A stretch of DNA of 64,000 bases from JAIPEI01 sp964413125 (GCA_964413125.1 CAYPSZ010000275.1:11239-75238); one strand, 5' to 3'; shown: positions 52,912 through 62,849, counted from the stretch's first letter. Notes: a model not told the origin generated them from the sequence alone. A program made the numbers and translations.

Positions 52912-53661
52912 TCAGGGATCGATACCGGCCTCTTTCTCGGAAAGCCTTTCCCGGCATATTCGAATGTATTCAAGGGCTTCGTGATACTGGCCCATGTCAG
53001 GGTAGTTCTCAATAATGTACTGATACCGGCCCATGGCCGCCCGAAGCTCTCCCCTCTTGAAGTAGAAGTGCCCCACATAAAGCTCGTATTCCGCCAGGTA
53101 GATCAGGCACTTCCGTATCTTTGTCCTCGCCAGCTTGGCGTAGGGGTCTTCAGGAAACTGCCTGACCAGCCGTTCGAACTCATCTTTTGCAGCATGGGTA
53201 TGGGTCTGGTCCCGGTCAATGGTGGAGACACGTTCCAGATGACACATGCCCTTGCGGTAAATCACAAAGGGGATGTTCTCGTTTCTGGGGTGTAGTCGCT
53301 CGAATTCATCATACAGTTCATAGGCTAGGGCGTAGTCTTTCCGTTTAAATACTGCATCAGCCAAGAGAAGTTCCGCTCTGATGGCCTGTGGACTATAAGG
53401 ATAGCGATCGGTGATCTGCTGAAAGGCCTCGGCGGCCGACTGGTAACGTCCGACTTCCATGTATTCCTGACCCTCGATGAGGAGTTCGGGGGGAGTTTTC
53501 TCCTCCACGTCCCCAAAGAAACGATCTATCACCCCTGCAGCTGAATCCAGAACGACACAGCCACTGGATAGGCTCAAAAGCAGAATCAGGGTCGCCCCCT
53601 TGCATATGCCGGGCACCGAAAACGCGCGCGGTTTTTTCTTTGATTCCGTTCGCCGGTACAT
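52912..53661 (-). CDS. bamD: Outer membrane assembly lipoprotein BamD
   Basis: A 249-aa lipoprotein. A lipobox-type LSLSSGC places the lipid-bearing Cys at residue 35, after an unusually long basic N-terminus. The mature part is a helical TPR array of the BamD type: EGQEYMEVGRYQSAAEAFQQ (near 67-86), then DRYPYSPQAIRAELLLADA, then FVIYRKGMCHLERV. BamD is the essential non-barrel part of the Bam complex that inserts outer-membrane proteins. ATG 53661 overlaps the trxB stop (TGATG), with AGGAG five bases upstream. It is the last gene of the trxA-trxB-bamD unit. Confidence 0.9.
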   Translation of the reverse strand: MYRRTESKKKPRAFSVPGICKGATLILLLSLSSGCVVLDSAAGVIDRFFGDVEEKTPPELLIEGQEYMEVGRYQSAAEAFQQITDRYPYSPQAIRAELLLADAVFKRKDYALAYELYDEFERLHPRNENIPFVIYRKGMCHLERVSTIDRDQTHTHAAKDEFERLVRQFPEDPYAKLARTKIRKCLIYLAEYELYVGHFYFKRGELRAAMGRYQYIIENYPDMGQYHEALEYIRICRERLSEKEAGIDP

Positions 53662-54581
53662 CAGGACTCCTGCAAAGACTCCACGTACTTCTCGGCGCCG
53701 TGTGCGGCACATGCACCTTCCCCCACCGCTGTCGAGATCTGCCGGAAGCCTTTGGAACGCATATCCCCGGCTGCAAAAACCCCCGGGACAGAGGTCTCCA
53801 TACGATCGTTGGTGATCACGAACCCGGCCTCGTCCACATCCAGCAGCCCACGGACCAGCTCCGTATTAGGCACCGTTCCTATGAATACAAAAACCCCCTG
53901 AACCGCCTTTTGGCTGATTTCCCCGGTCTTGAGGTTCTTGAGTTCTATTGCTTCAACCCCGTCCTTGCCCAGGATGCGCTCAGGCACCGTATCCCAGATG
54001 AATTGTATCTTTTCCTCCGCCATGGCTCGTTCCTGAAGTATCTTCACGGCCCTGAGTTCATCCCTACGATGGATTAGAAAGATACGTCCTGCAAATCGAG
54101 TCAAGAACAGAGACTCTTCAATGGCGGTATCTCCTCCACCGATGACGGCCACGTCCTGGTCTCGGTAAAAAGGACCGTCACAGGTGGCGCAGAAGCTCAC
54201 ACCGCGGCCTATGAAATCGCTCTCACCATCTATACCCAGACGCTTCCACGAGGCTCCACAGGCCAGGATCAAAGCCCGTGTCTCAAAAGTCTCCTTGCCG
54301 GTCACAACAAGCTGCTTCCGCTCATGGAACTCGAGACGCACCACCTCCTCGGAGCGGATTTCCAGGCCGAATTTCTCGACCTGTGCCTTCATCCGATCCA
54401 TGAGCTCAAAACCGCTGATGCCTTCCGGAAAGCCGGGATAGTTTTCCACCCAGTCCGTGTTCAGAACCTGGCCTCCGGGCGCAAGCTTCTCCAAAAGGAG
54501 CACATTCATTCGAGCGCGGGCGTTATAAAGCCCTGCTGTGAGCCCGGCGGGGCCTCCGCCTATGATGATTATGTCGTGCAT
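53661..54581 (-). CDS. trxB: Thioredoxin-disulfide reductase
   Basis: A 306-aa FAD/NADPH disulfide reductase. GGGPAGLTAGLYNAR (FAD site, near 8-22), the redox pair FCATCDGPF (C-A-T-C near 134-137), VIGGGDTAIEE (NADPH site) and the C-terminal VFAAGDMRSKGFRQISTAVGEG block, cited by position, are all present. It reduces the thioredoxin encoded just upstream. ATG 54581 is preferred. A TTG at 54587 that overlaps the thioredoxin stop is also possible. Confidence 0.95.
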   Translation of the reverse strand: MHDIIIIGGGPAGLTAGLYNARARMNVLLLEKLAPGGQVLNTDWVENYPGFPEGISGFELMDRMKAQVEKFGLEIRSEEVVRLEFHERKQLVVTGKETFETRALILACGASWKRLGIDGESDFIGRGVSFCATCDGPFYRDQDVAVIGGGDTAIEESLFLTRFAGRIFLIHRRDELRAVKILQERAMAEEKIQFIWDTVPERILGKDGVEAIELKNLKTGEISQKAVQGVFVFIGTVPNTELVRGLLDVDEAGFVITNDRMETSVPGVFAAGDMRSKGFRQISTAVGEGACAAHGAEKYVESLQES

Positions 54582-54583
54582 GG

Positions 54584-54907
54584 TCAAATAAGCTTCTTGA
54601 TTTCTTCCTCGAGGAAGCTCTTGGTCTGGGCGCCTACCACCGTATTGGCCACCTCACCTCCCTTGAAGAAGATCAATGTGGGTATGTTGCGGATCCCGAA
54701 CCTGGCAGGAGTCTGGCGGTTCTGGTCCACATCCATCTTGGCCACTTTGATTTTTCCATCGTATTCCTTGGCTAGTTCCTCCACCACCGGTCCCACCATG
54801 CGGCATGGACCACACCAGGCCGCCCAGAAATCAACCAAAGCCGGAAGTTCACTATTGAGTATTTCATCCTCAAAGCTGTCGTCTGTTATCTGGAGAACGT
54901 CCACCAT
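54584..54907 (-). CDS. trxA: Thioredoxin
   Basis: A 107-aa thioredoxin with the active site WAAWCGPCRMVGPV (C-G-P-C near 32-35), the buried Asp in the ALVDFWA strand and cis-Pro in IRNIPTLIFF. AAAGGAGAGG precedes ATG 54907. It is the first gene of a unit with trxB and bamD, so substrate and its reductase are made together. Confidence 0.95.
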   Translation of the reverse strand: MVDVLQITDDSFEDEILNSELPALVDFWAAWCGPCRMVGPVVEELAKEYDGKIKVAKMDVDQNRQTPARFGIRNIPTLIFFKGGEVANTVVGAQTKSFLEEEIKKLI

Positions 54908-55118
54908 GAAACCTCTCCTTTCAATATGTTGTGATGTGACATGATTCGCTCTAACACGGCACCCCGGGTTTGTCAACTCATAGGAAAGATCCGTGAAGCT
55001 TTCCCTTCCCGGTTATAGAGACAGCGACATGACATAGGTTTCAATCTTGCGGGAAGTGATTGACGGGCGGCACTGAATGAAGAAGAATGGAGTCTTGGCG
55101 ACGCTTTTCGGAGGCTGC

Positions 55119-56483
55119 ATGAAAAAACATGCTCGAATCGTTTACGTGTGCCAAGCTTGTGGTTATCAGGCACCCAAATGGATGGGCCGGTGTCCGGACT
55201 GTAACCAGTGGGACACCCTTGTGGAGGAGCATGCCTTCCCAGCCCAAGGCAAAGCCGGAACGAATCGTGCGGGAATGGACATGCATCCCGTATCTCTGGG
55301 CGAAATCTCCCTCGACAGGGAACTCAGATGGCAAAGCGGCATTTCTGAGTTGGATCGTGCCCTGGGAGGCGGCCTTGTCCCGGGATCCATGGTCCTGGTG
55401 GGAGGAGAACCAGGGATCGGCAAGTCCACCATGCTTCTTCAGGCGGCCGGGCACTACTCACTTGGGGGGTTCCTCTGCTTCTACCTGTCCGGTGAGGAGT
55501 CCTCGCAGCAGATCAGACTTCGGGCCGACCGTTTGTCTATCGGTTCACAGAAGCTCTACGTGGCTACGGGCACACTGCTGGAGGATCTCATTAAGGCCCT
55601 GGCCGAGCTCAAGCCGGATATACTCATAGTGGACTCGATTCAGACTCTTCAGACGGAAACCTTACCCTCCGCCCCCGGGAGCGTGGGCCAGGTTCGTGAG
55701 GTGTCCGCCCGCCTCATGTCCTGGGCCAAGGAGTCCGGCACCCCGACATTTCTCGTGGGGCATGTCACCAAGGAAGGAGCCATCGCAGGCCCCAAGGTGC
55801 TGGAGCACATGGTTGACACGGTGCTCTACTTTGAAGGGGACCGTAGTCATGCTTTTCGAATTCTTCGCTCGGTCAAAAACCGCTATGGCCCCACCAACGA
55901 GATAGGCGTATTCGAGATGACCGAAACCGGCCTCATGGAAGTGGGTAACCCGTCCCGCATCTTTCTGGAGGAGCGTCCCCAGGGGGCCTCGGGCTCTGTG
56001 GTGATACCCTGCCTTGAGGGGACAAGGCCCGTGCTGGTTGAAATCCAGGCACTGGTGGGTCCCAGCCCGCTGGGGGTCCCCAGACGCACCGCCATAGGTG
56101 TGGACCCCAACAGGATCTCCCTTCTGGTGGCTGTGATCGGTAAGCGCATGGGAATGGAGATGGGGGGCCAGGACATCTTCGTAAACGTGGCAGGAGGCCT
56201 GAGAGTTGATGAGCCGGCGGCCGACCTGGGCATTGTGGCGGCCTTGACCTCCAGCTTCCTTGACAAGCCTGTGCCTATTGAGATGGTTGCATTTGGAGAG
56301 GTGGGACTGGCGGGAGAAGTGCGGGGCGTGAGCCAACCGGAGATCCGGATCAGGGAGGCCTTAAAACTGGGATTCAGCCGCTGCCTGCTCTCACGGGGCA
56401 ATATGTCCGGCGTAGGTGCGGTGGACGGCATAACAACACAAGGTATCGAGTCGGTTGCCCAGCTTCCCCAACTGCTATGGTGA
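55119..56483 (+). CDS. radA: DNA repair protein RadA
   Basis: A 454-aa RadA/Sms ATPase. The N-terminal zinc finger reads CQACGYQAPKWMGRCPDC. GGEPGIGKSTMLLQAAG is the Walker A region (near 95-111), KNRYGPTNEIGVFEM carries the RadA-specific KNRFG-type motif, and the C-terminal 150 residues form a Lon-like domain. It drives branch migration during recombination. ATG 55119 with GGAGG just upstream is preferred over an in-frame ATG at 55077, since the family begins at the zinc finger. Confidence 0.95.
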   Translation: MKKHARIVYVCQACGYQAPKWMGRCPDCNQWDTLVEEHAFPAQGKAGTNRAGMDMHPVSLGEISLDRELRWQSGISELDRALGGGLVPGSMVLVGGEPGIGKSTMLLQAAGHYSLGGFLCFYLSGEESSQQIRLRADRLSIGSQKLYVATGTLLEDLIKALAELKPDILIVDSIQTLQTETLPSAPGSVGQVREVSARLMSWAKESGTPTFLVGHVTKEGAIAGPKVLEHMVDTVLYFEGDRSHAFRILRSVKNRYGPTNEIGVFEMTETGLMEVGNPSRIFLEERPQGASGSVVIPCLEGTRPVLVEIQALVGPSPLGVPRRTAIGVDPNRISLLVAVIGKRMGMEMGGQDIFVNVAGGLRVDEPAADLGIVAALTSSFLDKPVPIEMVAFGEVGLAGEVRGVSQPEIRIREALKLGFSRCLLSRGNMSGVGAVDGITTQGIESVAQLPQLLW

Positions 56484-56532
56484 GTTATCCCCGTTTCGGC
56501 TCATGCCTAAGACCAAAGAGGAGGCATAAGCG

Positions 56533-58059
56533 ATGCCTGCCGTAAAAAGATCCAACCGCTCGGATATGAAAACAGCCTCAGGAACCCACTTCATCCCCAA
56601 GGTGCCTGAAATCAGGATAAAAAAGGCCAACAGGGCCGATGCCGACGCTCGCGGAAGCTACGTCCTTTACTGGATGACAGCTTACAGAAGGGTGGAATAC
56701 AATTACAGCCTCCAAAGGGCCGCTGAGTGGTGCCGTGAGCTGAAAAAGCCGCTCTTGATACTCGAGGCGCTGAGGTGCGGCTATCAGTGGGCAAGCCGCC
56801 GACTTCACCGCTTCATTATACAGGGCATGCTTGATAATGCCTCCGGTATCGAGGGCAAGAACGTCCTTTACTATCCTTATCTGGAGCCCGAACACGGCAG
56901 CGGGAAAGGGCTCTTGGATTCACTGTCCAAGGATGCCTGTGTTGTGGTCACCGATGATTTCCCGTGTTTTTTCATACCCCGCATGATCAGGGCGGCATCC
57001 GGAATGATCCCCGTCGCTTTTGAGCTGGTGGACTCCAACGGTATACTTCCCATGCGGGCGGGGGCGCAGGAATTCAAGACAGCTTATTCATTCAGGCGTT
57101 TCCTTCAGAAGGTCCTCCCCTCGCACCTGCTTGACCTGCCTCTTAAGAATCCTTTAAAAGAGATCCCTTCTTTGAGTAAACCCTCATTATCCCGCGAAGT
57201 ATCAACAAGGTGGCCCGCCGTGCCTGTGGGGGATCTAAAGCTCGCTGCCGCTGATCCTTCCTCCTTTCCTGTTGATCACCGGGTGGGGGATGCCCTTTAT
57301 ACCGGAGGCAGAAAAGCGGGTCTGGACAGGATGCATGTCTTCATCGAAAACGGCCTTGCCCTTTATACTGATAGGCGCAACCAGCCGGAACTCGACGGGA
57401 CCAGCGGTTTTTCACCCTATCTCCATTTCGGCCACATATCCGTCCATGAAGTCCTCAAGGGCATAATGGAAAAAGAATCGTGGTTCTTTGACAGGCTCGG
57501 GCCGGAGGTCAGAGGCAAAAAGAACGGCTGGTGGGGAATGAGTAAAGCATCGGAAGACTTTCTGGATGAACTGGTAACCTGGAGGGAGCTGGGATTCAAC
57601 ATGTGCCGCCTGAGAGAAGACTATGACCGATATGAGTCGCTTCCGGACTGGGCGCAAAACACCTTGTACCATCACAGACTGGATAAGAGAACTTACATCT
57701 ATTCGCCGGATGAATTCGAATCAGGCGCTACTCACGACCCCCTGTGGAACGCCGCGCAGATGCAACTGGTAAGGGAGGGAAGGATTCATAATTACCTGCG
57801 GATGCTATGGGGCAAAAAAATTCTCGAGTGGTCCGCCTCACCCCGGGATGCCCTCGATACAATGATAATGCTCAACAACAAGTACGCTGTGGATGGAAGA
57901 GATCCAAACTCTTACAGCGGCATTTTCTGGACACTGGGAAGGTACGACAGGGCTTGGGGCCCTGAAAGGCGGATCTTTGGAAAAATAAGGTATATGAGTT
58001 CGGAAAACACCGCGCGCAAGGTCGGGGTAAAAAGATATTTAAGTTGGTATGCTCCATGA
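56533..58059 (+). CDS. Class II deoxyribodipyrimidine photolyase
   Basis: A 508-aa flavoprotein that repairs UV pyrimidine dimers using light. The class II signature is clear in the C-terminal FAD domain: MQLVREGRIHNYLRMLWGKK, then NKYAVDGRDPNSYSGIFWTL (near 450-470), then GRYDRAWGPERRIFGKIRYM. The N-terminal half is the antenna/Rossmann domain (YVLYWMTAYRRVEYNYSL near 42-59). AGAGGAGG precedes the ATG. Residues 1-25 are a basic extension. A light-dependent enzyme suggests exposure to surface or shallow habitats at some point in the lineage. Confidence 0.92.
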   Translation: MPAVKRSNRSDMKTASGTHFIPKVPEIRIKKANRADADARGSYVLYWMTAYRRVEYNYSLQRAAEWCRELKKPLLILEALRCGYQWASRRLHRFIIQGMLDNASGIEGKNVLYYPYLEPEHGSGKGLLDSLSKDACVVVTDDFPCFFIPRMIRAASGMIPVAFELVDSNGILPMRAGAQEFKTAYSFRRFLQKVLPSHLLDLPLKNPLKEIPSLSKPSLSREVSTRWPAVPVGDLKLAAADPSSFPVDHRVGDALYTGGRKAGLDRMHVFIENGLALYTDRRNQPELDGTSGFSPYLHFGHISVHEVLKGIMEKESWFFDRLGPEVRGKKNGWWGMSKASEDFLDELVTWRELGFNMCRLREDYDRYESLPDWAQNTLYHHRLDKRTYIYSPDEFESGATHDPLWNAAQMQLVREGRIHNYLRMLWGKKILEWSASPRDALDTMIMLNNKYAVDGRDPNSYSGIFWTLGRYDRAWGPERRIFGKIRYMSSENTARKVGVKRYLSWYAP

Positions 58060-58174
58060 ACAGCATGCAATCCTGCCGCAGACACCATAGCCGGTGCAGA
58101 ACCCATTTGATTTTTTCGTATTTGATTCCGGAATTAATTGATCTCAGTGCTTGACGGGTCCAACGGAGTCGCTG

Positions 58175-58897
58175 ATGCGCAGCTACCGAATACCACTGCC
58201 GACTAAGCAACATGAAGAATACCTGGAGAAATATCTTATCTGGGAGTTTTTTGACTTTTCCCGGACCGGTTTTTTTCTGGAAGTCGGGGCTTTTCATTCC
58301 ATCCTGCTTTCCCAGACCTGGCTACTGGAAAAGGTGGGTTGGAAAGGTATCCTCATCGAGCCCAACCCCGATCAAGCCCGGGAACTGCTCGCCAATCGTC
58401 CGGCGTCCATCGTACACCAGGTGGCCGTCAGCTCTCCCGACAAGACCGGTACCGCACCGTTTTACGTGAACAAGGAGTATTCCTCCCTGTCTCCCAACTT
58501 AATGGACAATACAAGGGGATACGAAAAAGAGATCACCGTATCCGTGACTACGCTGGATGAACTCCTGGAACGGGAAGGGAATCCTGCGGTGGATTTCATG
58601 TCCATTGACGTGGAGGGAACTGAACTGGATTGTCTGAGAGGCTTTTCCATCAACAGGCATCGCCCAGGACTGATCATTACCGAGGACGTGGTGCTGGCGC
58701 TTGATCTGCACAGGTATCTTTTGTCTCATGGATACCGATTGTTCCGGCGGATTCAATGGGAAAACTGGTACGTCCCCAGTGACAGCGGCAGGCGCGCCCC
58801 TTTTGCCGAACGATTGAGATTGTTCCGGAAAATGTACCTGGGAACACCCCTTCGGGCCTGGAGATTCAAGCGGGAAAAGGCGAGGCTTGGAAAATGA
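58175..58897 (+). CDS. FkbM family methyltransferase
   Basis: A 240-aa SAM-dependent methyltransferase-like protein. FFLEVGAFHSILLSQTWLLEK (near 32-52, cited by position) is the SAM-binding motif I region, LIEPNPD is motif II, and VDFMSIDVEGTELDCLRGF (near 139-157) is the FkbM hallmark. Members methylate sugars or polyketides, and the target here is unknown. GGAG lies six bases before ATG 58175. A TTG at 58151 in frame is a poorer start. It lies convergent to the M16 protease gene. Confidence 0.85.
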   Translation: MRSYRIPLPTKQHEEYLEKYLIWEFFDFSRTGFFLEVGAFHSILLSQTWLLEKVGWKGILIEPNPDQARELLANRPASIVHQVAVSSPDKTGTAPFYVNKEYSSLSPNLMDNTRGYEKEITVSVTTLDELLEREGNPAVDFMSIDVEGTELDCLRGFSINRHRPGLIITEDVVLALDLHRYLLSHGYRLFRRIQWENWYVPSDSGRRAPFAERLRLFRKMYLGTPLRAWRFKREKARLGK

Positions 58898-58951
58898 ATG
58901 CCTCCGCGCCAACAAGCCCGAATCAACGCTCCCTCACTCATTGGGCTGGAG

Positions 58952-61900
58952 CTAGCGCAAAGGCAGCGTCTCGAAAGGAAGCCCAAGGGCCTCGGCTGTA
59001 TTGCGCAGCGATGTTTCCAAATCGATCCGGCCTCCGTCTTTCTGCGGAACCTGAATGGTTCGGTCCCCCACCACAATTATCTGGAGCTTGGCCGGGTCCA
59101 GATAGGTCCGGGCAAGGCGGGTAAGGTCCTCCGGCGATGCATCCATGTAGGCCTCCTGGATGCGCTCCAGGGTGTCCAGCGGCTCCCCGCGAAGATGGTA
59201 ACGGGCATAGACCTCGGTAAGGGCGCCGGCATTGTCCACATTGAACACGAAACTGTTGAGTGCGTCCAGCCGCTTCCTCTCCAGCTCATCCGATGGAATC
59301 CCGCGGCGAAGGTCCTCCATGAGGTTTACGGCCTGCTCGATCGCCTCTGAGGTGCTGTCGCCCTTGCAACCCATGAAGCCCGCTATCCAGCCCGCCTTCC
59401 ACTTAAACCTCTGATGAAAATAGGCCGAATATACCAGTCCGAGATCGTCTCTGAGGCGGCGAAATACAAGGGAGTCCCTTCCTCCGAGAATGCTGACCAG
59501 GAGGTTGGTCTTCCAGTAGTCCGGATCTTTTCGAAGGGGCCCTGGCAGGGCCATGGCAACATGGCTCTGGACTTGGCCCGGTTTGTGTATGAAACCCAGC
59601 ACCGGAGCTGACGGCCCGGGAACGGCCAGCTCACGCTCAGGCGGTATCTCCTTTCCTTTCAATGACTTCAGAAGGCGTCTCAGGCCTGCCAGTGCCTCCT
59701 CCCGGCTCAGGTCTCCGGAGACGGCCGCCACCATGTTGGATGGAACCAGGTGCTCATTGAGGAACATATACAAGTCATGTCTCGTAATCCCGGGAATGGT
59801 TTCAAGACCCTTGAGCGGATCGCGACCATAAGGGTGATCCTGAAAGTGCCTTATCTCGAGTTCCCTCCGGCTCACCACCTGGGCACTGCCTGCCTGCCGC
59901 CCGAGACCGGTCAGGATTCGAGAGCGGGATGCCTCGAGGACCACCGGGTCGAATCGGGGCCGGGCAAGTATCTCTTCTAAGACCTCAATGGCATCTTCCC
60001 ATTTCTCCCGCATTACGGTAAGCCTGATCACCGTTTCTTCTTCCTTCACGGAAAAGGACAACTGTATGGCGTGCTCATCCAAAAGGGCCGCAAGTTCTTC
60101 AGGACTGTGCATCTCGGTACCACCCTGGACGAGGCTTGAATTCAGCATGCTTGCCAGGCCTGTCTTGTCCTCGGACACGTCCACCATCCCAGCCTTGACC
60201 AGAATGGTGAGGTCCGCAAGAGGCAGTTCGCGATCCGGCAGATAAAAGACTTGCGCCTCTTTTACAATGGCGGTCTCGGCATTGGGATAGGTTATCCGGG
60301 CGGGTTCACGCTCAAAGGATAGGGGGTGCCTCCACCCCGGCGGCGTAGGGTATTCCGAGTGATTGGAGAGGTCATCGGGTCTTTTTACAATACCCGCCGC
60401 GGATGCGCTGAATGAGCGATCTTCTTGGTAAGGCTCGGACGGCTCCTCCTTGTCTCCTCCCGGTATGACATAGCAGGTGGTGCGGTTTTGCTCACTGAGA
60501 TATTTTCGGGCCACACGCGTGACGTCTTCGGGGGTGACGGCCTCTATTCTATCCAGGTAATCTTCCAGGTAGGGCCATCCGGTCTGGACCTCCATGGTGG
60601 CCAGAGTCCCGGCCAGTTCTTCGTTGCTGCGGAGCCTTGTCAGGAAATCGTAACGAGCCAGGTTCCTTACCCGCTCCAGTTCCCGTTGGGTCACGGGCTC
60701 CTCCTGGATAAGCTCCACCTCGGCCAGAAGCAGCGCCTCCAGATCCCTGCAGGCTTCCATATAGGCTTCCTTGGGATCTGCTGCATCCGGATCCCCTCCC
60801 TTGAATGCTTGGGGGTCATTGGGGGTCCCTCCCAGGATCACCGTTCCACCGTAGCGGTTATCCGGGCTATAGGCCCAAGCGCTCATTGCCAGACCCTTTT
60901 TGACAATGTTCTGAGTCATACGAGCCCCCCGCCCATGGCTCAGAACCATGGTCATGACATCCAGGGCGTAGAAATCATCAGTGCCCATTGATGCTCCATG
61001 GTGCCCGGCCAGAACAATGGGGGTACGCGCCCCTTCAAGAAAGCGCAGGATTCGGCGCGGTCCCCGCTGAGGCTCATTCTGAGTCACCTGCTCGGTTGCT
61101 CGCTCACCCGCCGGGTAGCGGGAAAAATAGATTTCCGCCAGTCTCTTGACTTCCTCCGTTTTCACATCACCCACGAGCACGGCCACCGTGTTTGAGGGAT
61201 TGTAGTATTTCTCGTGAAAGGCCTCAGCATCCGAGGCGCTGAACCGGTCAATATCCCATTTCCAGCCTATGGTAGGGTTCCTGTACGGGTGGGCTGAGTG
61301 GAGGGCTGCGTGCAGTGCAAGCCAACCTGCACCGGATGGACTGTTTACGTACCGGTAGGCCCATTCACGTTTGACAACCTCCTTCTCCACGTAGAATTCC
61401 CTAAGGGCAGGCTCAAAGACCTGCTCGCTCACCATGGAGAACCACAACTCCAACATATCCGATGGAAGGGACATGACGTACTGGGTCTGGTCTTTGCTGG
61501 TGAAGGCGTTTACGCCCACTGCTCCGTTCCGGCCGAGATGCATTGAAAAGGCCTGGGGAACATAGATTTCCTGGACCTCCTTCCGAAGCCGCGCCATCTC
61601 ATCAAGCTTTTTCTCAATCACCTCGGGATCCGGGTTGCGTTTGTTTTGCTCCGCCAGAACCACGTGGTAGGCCTGTTCTATGTTTCGCTGCAGCTCCCTG
61701 TCCCGCTCCTGGTCCAGGGTCCCGAAGTTCCTGGTCCCTTTGAACAACATATGCTCCAGCATATGGGCGATACCGGTTTTCCCGCGTTCCTCCAGAGCCG
61801 AGCCCGCTCGAACAGCCAGGCGAAAGGCGATCTGGGGAGTCGTATCCCTCTCCACCACCAGAAAAAGCATGCCGTTTTCAAGAGTGAAGGAGCGAACCTC

Positions 61901-62014
61901 CACCCCCAGGCCTTGAGAGGCTGACGACCCTTGCGCAAGCCCTGTCAGGCAAAACAGCAGAAACGCCGGTATTATAAGCCTCAGAAGTTTGTGGGCATAT
62001 TTCACATTCATCAT
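58952..62014 (-). CDS. M16 family zinc metalloprotease, two-domain
   Basis: A 1020-aa secreted or periplasmic M16 peptidase (insulinase/pitrilysin type). A hydrophobic N-terminus (about residues 8-27) acts as a signal. The inverted zinc motif HMLEH is at 84-88, and the third ligand Glu lies in the VVKREWAYR segment near 210. The gap between them is stretched by a charged helical insertion. The second M16 repeat, from about residue 550, has SMLNSSLVQGG where the zinc motif would be, so it is non-catalytic as usual. ATG 62014 has GAGG nine bases upstream. The frame also starts TTG at 62032, overlapping the CBS gene's stop. Confidence 0.92.
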   Translation of the reverse strand: MMNVKYAHKLLRLIIPAFLLFCLTGLAQGSSASQGLGVEVRSFTLENGMLFLVVERDTTPQIAFRLAVRAGSALEERGKTGIAHMLEHMLFKGTRNFGTLDQERDRELQRNIEQAYHVVLAEQNKRNPDPEVIEKKLDEMARLRKEVQEIYVPQAFSMHLGRNGAVGVNAFTSKDQTQYVMSLPSDMLELWFSMVSEQVFEPALREFYVEKEVVKREWAYRYVNSPSGAGWLALHAALHSAHPYRNPTIGWKWDIDRFSASDAEAFHEKYYNPSNTVAVLVGDVKTEEVKRLAEIYFSRYPAGERATEQVTQNEPQRGPRRILRFLEGARTPIVLAGHHGASMGTDDFYALDVMTMVLSHGRGARMTQNIVKKGLAMSAWAYSPDNRYGGTVILGGTPNDPQAFKGGDPDAADPKEAYMEACRDLEALLLAEVELIQEEPVTQRELERVRNLARYDFLTRLRSNEELAGTLATMEVQTGWPYLEDYLDRIEAVTPEDVTRVARKYLSEQNRTTCYVIPGGDKEEPSEPYQEDRSFSASAAGIVKRPDDLSNHSEYPTPPGWRHPLSFEREPARITYPNAETAIVKEAQVFYLPDRELPLADLTILVKAGMVDVSEDKTGLASMLNSSLVQGGTEMHSPEELAALLDEHAIQLSFSVKEEETVIRLTVMREKWEDAIEVLEEILARPRFDPVVLEASRSRILTGLGRQAGSAQVVSRRELEIRHFQDHPYGRDPLKGLETIPGITRHDLYMFLNEHLVPSNMVAAVSGDLSREEALAGLRRLLKSLKGKEIPPERELAVPGPSAPVLGFIHKPGQVQSHVAMALPGPLRKDPDYWKTNLLVSILGGRDSLVFRRLRDDLGLVYSAYFHQRFKWKAGWIAGFMGCKGDSTSEAIEQAVNLMEDLRRGIPSDELERKRLDALNSFVFNVDNAGALTEVYARYHLRGEPLDTLERIQEAYMDASPEDLTRLARTYLDPAKLQIIVVGDRTIQVPQKDGGRIDLETSLRNTAEALGLPFETLPLR

Positions 62015-62028
62015 CCGTAAATACCTCA

Positions 62029-62634
62029 TCAATCCATGGCGGCAACCACATCGAAGCCCTCAGCCTTCAAAGCCTTTCGAATACGGTCTGTTTTACAGGC
62101 GGCCAGGCGAAAATAATATATGCGTTTCTGAAGGTCGTGGGCGGCCATGCCCACGTTGATAACGTCGCCGCCGCTGTCGTTTATAACCCGGAGGGCCTTT
62201 TGAAACCCGCCGGGCTGGTTACCCACCGCCACATCCACACGGGAAGTTGCAGTCATCACGCCCATCATGTCAATAAAGGCCCGCAGGATGTCGGACTCCG
62301 TGATGATACCCACCAGTTTCTTGCCTTTTACCACGGGCATCCCGCCGATCTTGTGCTTATAAATATACTGGGCCGCGATCTCCACCTCATCTTCCGGACG
62401 CACGGTGATGGGCGTACTTATCATTAGATCCGCAAGTGACAGATCAGCAACCATTGAAGGGATCAATCCCTGCTTCAGGTCGGCCAGGGTGACGAAACCC
62501 TCCAAGTGGTTCCCCTTTGAAACTACCGGAAGGTGTCTTATGGAGTTGGTCTTCATGACCCCTATGGCCTCTTCAATGGTGGTACCCTTCGGGATCGTGA
62601 TGGGGTCGGGAATCATCAAATCACGAATTTTCAT
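62029..62634 (-). CDS. CBS-domain protein with C-terminal ACT-like domain
   Basis: A 201-aa protein with two CBS domains (residues about 1-60 and 68-127, each with a T-x-P-I-T and a G-x-V/I-T-x-x-D/S-D pattern) and an ACT-like tail (RVDVAVGNQPGGFQKAL, then IINVG-like VINVGMAA). Such AcuB-type proteins bind adenine nucleotides and amino acids and act as regulators. It leads a unit with the M16 protease under the strong promoter at 62695-62723. AGGAAAGG lies eight bases before the ATG. Confidence 0.88.
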   Translation of the reverse strand: MKIRDLMIPDPITIPKGTTIEEAIGVMKTNSIRHLPVVSKGNHLEGFVTLADLKQGLIPSMVADLSLADLMISTPITVRPEDEVEIAAQYIYKHKIGGMPVVKGKKLVGIITESDILRAFIDMMGVMTATSRVDVAVGNQPGGFQKALRVINDSGGDVINVGMAAHDLQKRIYYFRLAACKTDRIRKALKAEGFDVVAAMD

Positions 62635-62694
62635 TGCTGCCGCCTTTCCTGTTGAGGACGGGGAACAGATCCTGCGCCGTCATTGGTTGCGGTT

Positions 62695-62723
62695 ATTGTA
62701 TTGTGGTTGGCCGAACGTGTCAA
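62695..62723 (-). promoter_or_regulatory. Consensus sigma-70 promoter of the CBS/M16 operon
   Basis: On the minus strand TTGACA (complement of 62718-62723), a 17-bp spacer and TACAAT (62695-62700). The leader before the CBS gene would be about 55 nt. Confidence 0.8.
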
Positions 62724-62849
62724 GGTGGGCGGGTGGCGGCGATTTCTACAAGGTCGTTACCCTTTGGTCCATACATGGAGATCGCGCACAATGCTTCGTC
62801 TTGAGTTTTGGTGCTGCAACCGGTATAAGGTGGATTAGAGGAGGGATTA

